Below are positions 42,371 through 49,753 of a stretch of 64,000 nt of DNA, in pieces. Position 1 is the first letter of the stretch, and each line of letters starts with the position of its first letter. Position numbers and translations under genes: made by a program. Under the pieces are notes generated by a model that saw only the letters and a list, made by a program, of their open reading frames with translations, was not told the DNA's origin and made no database searches. The DNA comes from SHVO01 sp050246995 (GTDB lineage: Bacteria; Pseudomonadota; Alphaproteobacteria; Rhodospirillales; Rhodospirillaceae), in the NCBI GenBank assembly GCA_050246995.1, contig JBFWVA010000014.1, positions 25,887 through 89,886 of the forward strand. The letters are read 5' to 3'.

Positions 42371-42970
42371 GTGGGGACGCCAGGGCGGGGACGACTTGAC
42401 GAGGCGGCGCTGGACCTGATCTTCCGCCAAGCGCGTACGTTCAACGGCTTCAAGACCACCGACGTCGCCGAAGCGCTGCTGCGTGAAGTCTATGAGCTCG
42501 CAAAATGGGGGCCGACCAGCGCCAACACGACGCCGGCGCGCTTTCTCCTCATCGCAAGTCAGGAGGCCAAGGCGAAGCTTTCGCCGGCCATGAGCGCGGG
42601 CAATCGCGCCAAGACCATGGCCGCGCCCGTCAATGTCGTCATCGGTTACGACACCAAATTCTACGAACTCCTGCCCGAACTCTATCCACGGGAGGAGGCG
42701 CGGAGCTGGTTCGAGGGCAAGCCCGACGTCGAGACGGTGGCCTTGCGCAATAGCTCACTTCAAGGCGCCTATTTCATGATCGCCGCGCGGGCCTTGGGGC
42801 TTGATTGCGGACCCATGAGCGGGTTCGATGCGGATCTCATCAACAAGACATTCTGGCCGGACGGCCGGATCAAAGCGAATTTCATGTGCAACATCGGCTA
42901 CGGGGACGAGACGCGCGTGTATCCGAGAAGTCCGCGGCTCACCTTCGAGCGAGCCTGCGAGGTACTGTGA
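42371..42970 (+). CDS. RutE/HadB-like nitroreductase family protein
   Basis: This is a 199-aa FMN-dependent reductase. It has F-R-Q-A-R-T-F-N-G-F near residue 15, A-K-W-G-P-T-S-A-N-T-T-P-A-R-F (FMN binding), R-N-S-S-L-Q-G-A-Y-F-M and G-L-D-C-G-P-M-S-G-F. The pattern is that of RutE malonic semialdehyde reductase and relatives; no other rut genes are near, so the substrate may differ. The GTG start at 42371 has TTAGGAGCC upstream and gives the family length. Its stop overlaps the next ATG by one base. Confidence 0.88.
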   Translation: MGTPGRGRLDEAALDLIFRQARTFNGFKTTDVAEALLREVYELAKWGPTSANTTPARFLLIASQEAKAKLSPAMSAGNRAKTMAAPVNVVIGYDTKFYELLPELYPREEARSWFEGKPDVETVALRNSSLQGAYFMIAARALGLDCGPMSGFDADLINKTFWPDGRIKANFMCNIGYGDETRVYPRSPRLTFERACEVL

Positions 42971-43641
42971 TGAGCGAAGCTGGAAGCGAACCGAAAACGA
43001 GCGCGCCGAAGAAGAAAGCGCCCGCAAAGCGCAAAGCGGCGGCAAAGAAGAAAGCACCCGCTAGGCGCAAGGCCGCATCCAAGACCGGCGGCGGAGCCAT
43101 GAGCGATGCGGCGATGAAAGCCAAAACCGGCCGCACGTGGGATCAGTGGTTCGCCGTTCTCGACAAGGCCGGCGCCGCGAAGATGACCCACACGGCCATC
43201 GCAACGCTGGTCGCCACGCGCCACAAGATCCCCGGCTGGTGGGCGCAGGCGGTCACAGTGGGATACGAGCGGGCCCGCGGCCTTCGGAAAGTGAATGAAA
43301 CCCTGGCGGGTTTTCGCACCGGTGTGTCCCGAACTTTCGACGCCGGAATGGATGCCGCTTTCGGCGCCTGGGACAATGCAAAGACCCGTGCGGCATTCCT
43401 CAGGGAAAAGATCGACTTTTCGACCCGCAATCCCGGTAAGAACCTGCGCTTTGCCGTGAAGATGGGCCGGGTCGAGGTCCGGTTCGTGGTGAAGGGTCCG
43501 AAGAAGACGCAGGTCACCGTCGATCACACCGGCCTCGAAAAGGAATCCGACGTCGGCAAGTTCAAGGCGCACTGGAGCGAGGCCATGGACAAGCTGGGGA
43601 CCAAGCTCGAAAGGCTCGGGGGCAAGCTGAAGAAAGCTTAA
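42970..43641 (+). CDS. DUF4287-like protein with histone-H1-like N-terminal tail
   Basis: This is a 223-aa protein. Residues about 10-40 are a Lys/Ala/Pro-rich tail with repeated K-K-A-P-A and R-K-A-A. A DUF4287-like domain follows from residue 44 (M-S-D-A-A-M-K-A-K-T-G-R-T-W-D-Q-W). It is followed by an unassigned C-terminal half with F-A-V-K-M-G-R-V-E-V-R-F. The tail resembles bacterial histone-H1-like proteins and would bind DNA; DUF4287 has no known function. An in-frame ATG at 43099 would encode only the DUF part; the long form is preferred because its ATG overlaps the upstream TGA. Confidence 0.8.
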   Translation: MSEAGSEPKTSAPKKKAPAKRKAAAKKKAPARRKAASKTGGGAMSDAAMKAKTGRTWDQWFAVLDKAGAAKMTHTAIATLVATRHKIPGWWAQAVTVGYERARGLRKVNETLAGFRTGVSRTFDAGMDAAFGAWDNAKTRAAFLREKIDFSTRNPGKNLRFAVKMGRVEVRFVVKGPKKTQVTVDHTGLEKESDVGKFKAHWSEAMDKLGTKLERLGGKLKKA

Positions 43642-43650
43642 AGGCCTTCC

Positions 43651-43701
43651 TTTTGCTGCACCCATGCTGCAACAGCGGGTGCAACATGACGTGCAGCAAA
43701 A
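43651..43701. terminator. Long bidirectional hairpin between convergent genes
   Basis: TTTTGCTGCAC (43651-43661) pairs exactly with GTGCAGCAAAA (43691-43701), and an inner stem TGCACCC/GGGTGCA (43657-43663, 43677-43683) offers an alternative fold. It begins ten bases after the DUF4287-like gene and lies 22 bases before the end of trpS. The A/T ends of the stem give a T-run on both strands, so it can end both transcripts. Confidence 0.7.
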
Positions 43702-43722
43702 CTAGATGTTTCAATAGCTTAG

Positions 43723-44751
43723 TCAGGTCCGCGGCAGGAACCCGATCGCATCGTAGACTTCTTTCAGCACCGGGGCGGCCAGCTCGCGGGCCTTGTCGGC
43801 GCCGCGCTTCAGGATCCGGTCGATCTCGGCCGGATCCGCCATCAACCGGGACATTTCGGCATTGATCGGACCGAGCTTGGCGACCGCGGCGTCGGCAAGC
43901 GTCGCCTTGAAGGTGCTGAACTGCTGCCCGGCGGTTTCAGCGACAACCTGTTCGAGCGTGCTGCCGGTCAGGGCCGCATAGATGCCGAGCAGGTTCGCCG
44001 CCTCGGCCCGGCCTTCGAGGCCGGCCACCGAGTCGGGCAGCAGATGCGGGTCGGTGGTGGCGCGCTTGATCTTGTCGCGGATCGCCTCGGCGCTGTCGGT
44101 CATATAGATGACGCCGAATTCCGAAGGCTCGGATTTCGACATCTTCCGGCTGCCGTCGCGTAACGACATCACGCGCGTTCCCACGCCCTGGATCACCGGC
44201 TCCGGCAACGGGAACACCGGGACTCCGGAATCATTGTTGAACTTCTGGGCGATGTCGCGCGCGAGCTCGACATGCTGCTTCTGATCCTCACCCACCGGTA
44301 CATGGGTGCCTTTGTAGAGCAGGATGTCGGCCGCCATCAGGTTCGGATAGACGTAAAGCCCCGACGAAGCGTTCTCGCGGTTCTTTCCGGCCTTGTCCTT
44401 GAACTGCGTCATGCGGTTCAGCCAGCCGAGGCGAGCCACGCAGTTGAACACCCAGGCAAGCTCCGCGTGGGCGGAGACGTGGCTCTGCACAAAGAGAATG
44501 TTGGCTTCCGGATCGACGCCCGAAGCAATCATGCCGGCGGCGACTTCGCGCGTGGCTTTGCGCAGCCCCTCTTTATCCTGCCAAACGGTGATGGCGTGCA
44601 GATCGACGACGCAGAACAGGCACTCATAGTCGTTCTGCATCGCGACCCAGTTGCGGATCGCGCCTATATAGTTGCCGAGGTGGAGATTGCCCGTAGGCTG
44701 AATGCCGGAAAAAATACGGCCTTTGCTCGACCGCGGATTGGACCCGCTCAT
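43723..44751 (-). CDS. trpS: Tryptophanyl-tRNA synthetase
   Basis: This is a 342-aa class I aminoacyl-tRNA synthetase charging tRNA-Trp. The start G-R-I-F-S-G-I-Q-P-T-G-N-L-H-L-G-N-Y holds the HIGH-equivalent H-L-G-N, and S-R-K-M-S-K-S-E-P-S holds K-M-S-K-S. Length and order are normal. It is the last gene of a minus-strand group with murJ and glnD, 97 bases after murJ. No leader peptide or T-box is visible before it. Confidence 0.97.
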   Translation of the reverse strand: MSGSNPRSSKGRIFSGIQPTGNLHLGNYIGAIRNWVAMQNDYECLFCVVDLHAITVWQDKEGLRKATREVAAGMIASGVDPEANILFVQSHVSAHAELAWVFNCVARLGWLNRMTQFKDKAGKNRENASSGLYVYPNLMAADILLYKGTHVPVGEDQKQHVELARDIAQKFNNDSGVPVFPLPEPVIQGVGTRVMSLRDGSRKMSKSEPSEFGVIYMTDSAEAIRDKIKRATTDPHLLPDSVAGLEGRAEAANLLGIYAALTGSTLEQVVAETAGQQFSTFKATLADAAVAKLGPINAEMSRLMADPAEIDRILKRGADKARELAAPVLKEVYDAIGFLPRT

Positions 44752-44848
44752 GGAGGCGTCCTCATATGTGAGGTCGGGACGTGGTTGGAGACAGGCCCCG
44801 GCTCGTCGACGACGAGCGCCGCGGTGGTAGCCCGCCGAGCAATGCGGG

Positions 44849-46435
44849 TCAAGCGCCGCGCTTGAACTGCTTCAGATCGCTCCTGTCGGCGGCGCCGAAC
44901 AGGAAGATCCCCGCGAGGAAGACGAGCCCTCCGAGCGCGATGACCGGCGCGAGCACGTAGATGCGCATGACCTCGGGCCCAGCCGCCGCCTGCGGCGGCC
45001 CGAACACGGGGCCGGCGATATCGAGCGCCCACCGGAGCGCCAGCCAAACTGCGCCGCCCATGACGGCGGTCGCAAGCAATAGCCGCGGCAGACGCTTCTT
45101 GAGCCGGGCATCGGGCTTGATGTGACCGCGGCGGGCGAGAATGACATAGAGCGTTCCGGCATTCAGCCAGGCGGAGATACTGGAAGCCAGTGCGATGCCG
45201 ACGTGGCCATAGACCCGGATCAACGCGAGGCTCGCGGCAAGATTCACGATGAAGGCCGCGGCGGCGACCTTCACCGGCGTAGCGGTATCGTGACGGCCGA
45301 AGAACCCCGGTGTCAGCGCCTTGTTGAGCACATAAGCGGGCAGCGCAAAGGAAAAAGTGAAGAGAGCCGCCGCTACGGCCTCGCGATCGCTGGGCATGAA
45401 CTGGCCGCGTTCGAACAAGGTCGCCGTGATGGGCTCAGCGAGCAGCGCGATCCCCACCGAGGCGGGGATCGTCAGAAGCAATGAGAATTCGATGGCGCGA
45501 TTCTGGTTGGCGAGCGCGGCTTCCTCATTCCCGGCGCGGATCTGACGCGAGAGCATGGGAAGAAGCACGATCCCCACCGCGACACCGACAATGCCCACCG
45601 GCAGCTGGTTGACGCGATCGGCGTAATAGAGCCAGGACACCGCGCCGACGGACACAAGGCTGGCGATGATCGTGCTTGCGAACATGTTGAGCTGGTAGAC
45701 GCCGGCGCCGATGGCGACAGGAAGCATGCGCTTCAAAAGGAGCTTGACGTCGTTGCTGAGCCGCGGACGGCCGAGACCAAGCGCGGCGCCTGCACGCCTG
45801 CAGTGCCAGCCGAGCCAGAGGAACTGGACCAATCCCGCCGCCGAAACGCCCCACGCCATGGCTTCGGCGCGCCCCTGGTCGATCAGGGTGGCGCCGGCCA
45901 GAAAGCCGATAACGGTAATGTTGAGCAGGATGGGCGCGGCGGCAGGGGCGGCGAAGATGTGGAGCGCATTCAGGATGCCGGACTGCAGGGAGGCGAGCGA
46001 GATGAAGAAGAGATAGGGGAAGGCAATGCGCGAGAGTTTGACGGCCTGATCCATCAGCGCCGCATTGTCGGCAAAGCCGGGCGCAATCAGGAAGACGACG
46101 GCCGGCATGAAGGCGATCACCAGCGCGCTGAAGGCCGCGAGCGCGAGCATAAGCACCGCGGCGGCTTCACGGGCGAAAGCCATCGCCTTCTCGTGACCAT
46201 CGCCCTCATGCATGGCCGTGAACAGCGGCACGAAACCTGCCGAGAACGCGCCCTCGGCGAACAAGCTGCGGAACAGATTGGGGATACGGAAGGCGACGAT
46301 GAAGGCCGCAGCCGCATCGCCGGCGCCGAGCAGCGCCGCCTGGAGCATGTCGCGCACGAAGCCGGTGATGCGCGAGCCGAGCGTGAAGAAGCCGACCGTG
46401 CCGATACCTTTTAGAAGCGACGGTGAAGACATCAA
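44849..46435 (-). CDS. murJ: Lipid II flippase
   Basis: This is a 528-aa MATE-like membrane protein with about 14 helices that flips lipid II during peptidoglycan synthesis. The N-terminus T-V-G-F-F-T-L-G-S-R-I-T-G-F-V-R-D and F-R-I-P-N-L-F-R-S-L-F-A-E-G-A-F-S are typical MurJ/MviN segments. The start has two adjacent Met codons (46435 and 46432). It starts 15 bases after the glnD stop, an arrangement common in Alphaproteobacteria, so they share a transcript. Confidence 0.95.
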   Translation of the reverse strand: MMSSPSLLKGIGTVGFFTLGSRITGFVRDMLQAALLGAGDAAAAFIVAFRIPNLFRSLFAEGAFSAGFVPLFTAMHEGDGHEKAMAFAREAAAVLMLALAAFSALVIAFMPAVVFLIAPGFADNAALMDQAVKLSRIAFPYLFFISLASLQSGILNALHIFAAPAAAPILLNITVIGFLAGATLIDQGRAEAMAWGVSAAGLVQFLWLGWHCRRAGAALGLGRPRLSNDVKLLLKRMLPVAIGAGVYQLNMFASTIIASLVSVGAVSWLYYADRVNQLPVGIVGVAVGIVLLPMLSRQIRAGNEEAALANQNRAIEFSLLLTIPASVGIALLAEPITATLFERGQFMPSDREAVAAALFTFSFALPAYVLNKALTPGFFGRHDTATPVKVAAAAFIVNLAASLALIRVYGHVGIALASSISAWLNAGTLYVILARRGHIKPDARLKKRLPRLLLATAVMGGAVWLALRWALDIAGPVFGPPQAAAGPEVMRIYVLAPVIALGGLVFLAGIFLFGAADRSDLKQFKRGA

Positions 46436-46450
46436 AGTCCTTGAGGAAAG

Positions 46451-49264
46451 CTATTCGGCGGCAGCGTCCGGAGCCGGCGCGGTCGGTTTCACCGACAGCG
46501 GCGCCGGGCGATGCTGCACCGAGACCGCATCGGCAGCAACGCCGATCGCCTGTCCCAATGCCTCGCGAATCTGGCGGATTTTTGTCTCGTTCTCGATCTT
46601 CATGCCGAAAACGTCCTTCACATAGAAGACGTCGACGATCCGCTCGCCGTAGGTCGAGATGTGCGCCGAGAAGATCTGCAGGCCGAGGTCCGTGAGGGTC
46701 TTGGTGACATCGAACAGGAACCCCGGCCGGTCGTGGCCGTTGACTTCGATCACGCTGCAGACCTTCGACGCCGTATTGTCGATGATGACGCGCGGCGGCA
46801 CCTCGAGCGCCTGTACGCGGCTCGGCAGGCGCGAGGACACCTTGGGAAGCTCGAGATTGAGCCGCATGCGACCTTCCAGGGCCGAAACGATGCGGCTTTT
46901 GATGCGGTCGGCGCGGTGATCGACGGGGATCGCGTGGCCCTCGAAATCCTGGATCGCGAAGGTGTCGAGCGCCATGCCGTTCGAGAGCGTCAGGATCTTT
47001 GCGTCCGCGACCGAAACCCCGGCGAGAGCGAGCGCGCCGGCGATACGCGCGAACAATCCGGGATGGTCGGGCGTGTAGATGGTCAGCAGCGTTGCGTCGC
47101 GCACCGCATCGACGGTGAAGTCGACGGCGATCTTCTCGCCGACTTCGTCGGCGGCACGCATGAAATGGGCCATGCGTTCATGGGTGTCGGTATCCTCGCC
47201 CAGCCAGAAGGCGGGCGAAGCAAGCGCGAGGATATTGTCGCGCGTGCGCGCCGGCCAATCGGCAAGCCGGGTCGCGAGCGCTTCCTTGGCGCGCGTCACA
47301 CGCACGTCGATCCCGGCATCGGCATGGCTGCCGCGCATCAGTTCGTCGGCGCGCGTGAAAAGTTCCTTGAGGAGCGTCGCCTTCCAATTGTTCCACACCG
47401 TCGGTCCGACAGCGCGGATGTCGGCACAAGTGAGAATGACAAGAAGCTTCAGAAGCTCGGGCGACTGCACCTTCTCCGCAAAGCGGCTGATCGTCGCCGG
47501 ATCGTCCAGATCGCGCTTGAAGGCGGTGTTGCTCATGAGCAGGTGGTGTTTCACCAGCCAGCTTACGGATTCGGTTTCCGCCGCCGTCAGACCGAGACGC
47601 GGGCAGAGTTGCATGGCGATTTCGGCGCCGAGCTCGGAGTGATCGCCCCCGCGGCCCTTGGCGATATCGTGCAGCAATACCGCGACGTAGAGCGCCCGCT
47701 TGGAGTCGACTTTGTGGATGACGTCCGATGAGATCGGCAATTCGGTCTTGAGCTTGCCTTGCTCGATGCGGTTGAGGATGCCGATGGCGCGGATCGTATG
47801 CTCGTCCGTCGTATAGACATGGTACATGTCGTACTGCATCTGCGCCACGACACGCGCGAAATCGGGAATGAAACGGCCGAACACGCCGCACTCGCTCATC
47901 AGGCGCAAGGTCTGCTCGGCGCCGTTCTTGTGGGTGAGGATGTCCAGGAAGATCCGGTTCGCCGCCGGATCGTTGCGCAGGGGAATCACGTTGCGCGCGT
48001 GATGCGCGATCGAGCGTAAGGCGGCCGGCTGGAAGTCGAGCCGGTTCTCGAGGGCGGTGAGGAAAATCGTCAGGAGGCGGATGGGCTCGGCGTCGAAATC
48101 GGCCGCATCCCTGACGCCGATACGGCCGCCGTCGACGACGAAGCCGTCGATGGTCCGCTGCCGCCACCGGGCGGCAAGTCTGGCCATGCCCTTCTTGGGC
48201 TGGCCCTCTTCCAGCAGGGTGCAGAAGATGCGCGTCAGGTCGCCGACATCGCGCGCGACCAGGAAGTAATGGCGCATAAAACGCTCGACCGCCGTGGCGC
48301 CCGCGCGGTCGCTGTAGCCGAGGCGCGGCGCGATTTCGCGCTGCAGGTCGAAGGTCAGGCGGTTATCGGTGCGACCGGTGAGATAATGGAGATAGCAGCG
48401 CACGGTCGAAAGAAAATCGTGCGCCTTCATAAACCTGCCGGCGGCATCGTCGTCGATGATGCCTTTATCGGTCAGTTTGCGGATATCGGAGACGCCGTAG
48501 AGATATTTTGCGATCCAGAACAGCGTGTGGAGATCGCGAAGGCCGCCCTTGTCTTCCTTGACGTTCGGCTCGAGCCGGTAGCGAGAATCCCCGAGCTTCT
48601 GGTGGCGCTCGTCACGCTCCTCCAGTTTTGCCCTCACGAACTCCTGGGCTGTGCCGCGTTTCACTTCTTTCTTGAAGCGCGCGATCAGCTCTTCGGCGAG
48701 TTCCTGATCGCCCCATACCCACCGTGCTTCGAGTAGCGTCGTGCGGATGGTGAAATCGCCCTTGGCCTGGGCGATGTTCTCGTCGATCGAGCGCACGGCG
48801 TGGCCGACCTTCAGGCCGAGATCCCAGAGCACATAGAGCATGAACTCGGCGAGCTGCTCGGAGAAAGGCGTCTGCTTGTAGGGCAGCAGGAAGAGGAGAT
48901 CGATGTCGGACAGCGGTGCGAGCTCGCCGCGGCCATAGCCGCCGATCGCGACAATGGAAATGCGCTCGCCTTTGGTCGGGACGCCGCGCAGGATCACATG
49001 ACCCGTGGCGAAGTCGTAGAGAACACGGATAAGTTGATCCATGAGATAGCTCTGCGCCGCGACGGTATCGGCGCCGCTGGCCCGTCCTTTCTCGAACCGT
49101 TCGCGGATCACGCCACTGCCAAAGATCAGTGCGCTCTTGAGCTTCGTGACCAGCAATGCGCGTTTGGCGTCCTCGCGCGCGTGGGCCGCGGCCGCGTCGA
49201 GCTCCGCCATGAGGCGGCGGCGGTCGATGATCTCGCGGGGATGATGGATGCTGGCCAAAGTCAC
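46451..49264 (-). CDS. glnD: PII uridylyltransferase/uridylyl-removing enzyme
   Basis: This is a 937-aa nitrogen sensor that uridylylates and deuridylylates PII protein according to glutamine. The nucleotidyltransferase domain has G-G-Y-G-R-G-E-L-A-P-L-S-D-I-D-L-L-F near residue 110. The HD hydrolase domain has L-L-H-D-I-A-K-G-R-G-G-D-H-S. Two C-terminal ACT domains follow (T-I-Y-T-P-D-H-P-G-L-F and V-N-G-H-D-R-P-G-F-L-F). All parts are present, and the length is normal. It heads the minus-strand group followed by murJ and trpS. Confidence 0.96.
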   Translation of the reverse strand: MTLASIHHPREIIDRRRLMAELDAAAAHAREDAKRALLVTKLKSALIFGSGVIRERFEKGRASGADTVAAQSYLMDQLIRVLYDFATGHVILRGVPTKGERISIVAIGGYGRGELAPLSDIDLLFLLPYKQTPFSEQLAEFMLYVLWDLGLKVGHAVRSIDENIAQAKGDFTIRTTLLEARWVWGDQELAEELIARFKKEVKRGTAQEFVRAKLEERDERHQKLGDSRYRLEPNVKEDKGGLRDLHTLFWIAKYLYGVSDIRKLTDKGIIDDDAAGRFMKAHDFLSTVRCYLHYLTGRTDNRLTFDLQREIAPRLGYSDRAGATAVERFMRHYFLVARDVGDLTRIFCTLLEEGQPKKGMARLAARWRQRTIDGFVVDGGRIGVRDAADFDAEPIRLLTIFLTALENRLDFQPAALRSIAHHARNVIPLRNDPAANRIFLDILTHKNGAEQTLRLMSECGVFGRFIPDFARVVAQMQYDMYHVYTTDEHTIRAIGILNRIEQGKLKTELPISSDVIHKVDSKRALYVAVLLHDIAKGRGGDHSELGAEIAMQLCPRLGLTAAETESVSWLVKHHLLMSNTAFKRDLDDPATISRFAEKVQSPELLKLLVILTCADIRAVGPTVWNNWKATLLKELFTRADELMRGSHADAGIDVRVTRAKEALATRLADWPARTRDNILALASPAFWLGEDTDTHERMAHFMRAADEVGEKIAVDFTVDAVRDATLLTIYTPDHPGLFARIAGALALAGVSVADAKILTLSNGMALDTFAIQDFEGHAIPVDHRADRIKSRIVSALEGRMRLNLELPKVSSRLPSRVQALEVPPRVIIDNTASKVCSVIEVNGHDRPGFLFDVTKTLTDLGLQIFSAHISTYGERIVDVFYVKDVFGMKIENETKIRQIREALGQAIGVAADAVSVQHRPAPLSVKPTAPAPDAAAE

Positions 49265-49313
49265 AATCTCAAATGGGAGCCGCTGGCTATATAGGCCCGC
49301 CGCTGCGCGAGAA

Positions 49314-49721
49314 CTACCTCACTTTGAAGCCCGACTGACGCGCCTGCTCGTCGGGGACGTGGATGACACGCTCCTTCGGCCGCGCCGCGGGTCCGGACCA
49401 GGCCGTAGTGGCCGCGGGAGATGCGGCCGGCGGCGCGCCTGTCTGGAGGTTCTTCATCGCGCCTTCGATGGCGAAGCGCGACTTCACCCGGGCGCTGACG
49501 ACGGCGAGCTGCTCGATGATCTTACCCTGGGCGAGAAACACGAGCGCCATGAGAAAGGCGCCGATGGCGCCGGCGATGGCATAGATCTCGTTGACCCAGG
49601 GATAACCCGAGAACGCCAGCATCATCGAGACGATCGAGGCGACCAGCAGGAAAAGGCCCATGCCGGAAAGAATGCGGGCGATAGCCGGGATGTTGGGCTT
49701 GTCGGGATCGATGTCGAACAT
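49314..49721 (-). CDS. Small membrane protein of unknown function
   Basis: This is a 135-aa protein, not recognised. Two membrane helices lie at about residues 18-38 and 46-66. A charged, then Pro/Ala-rich cytoplasmic tail ends in a basic stretch with R-P-K-E-R-V-I-H-V-P. Homologues are expected in related Alphaproteobacteria, but no function is evident. It lies between mutS and glnD on the same strand, 32 bases after the mutS start, so it has its own promoter or reads from the group upstream. Confidence 0.7.
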   Translation of the reverse strand: MFDIDPDKPNIPAIARILSGMGLFLLVASIVSMMLAFSGYPWVNEIYAIAGAIGAFLMALVFLAQGKIIEQLAVVSARVKSRFAIEGAMKNLQTGAPPAASPAATTAWSGPAARPKERVIHVPDEQARQSGFKVR

Positions 49722-49753
49722 GGCCTATTATAGCAGAGGCCAGCGGGGCCGTT

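Noticed and set aside
43723..44848. T-box or trp leader before trpS
   Set aside because: The 97 bases before trpS show no leader peptide with Trp codons and no T-box core.
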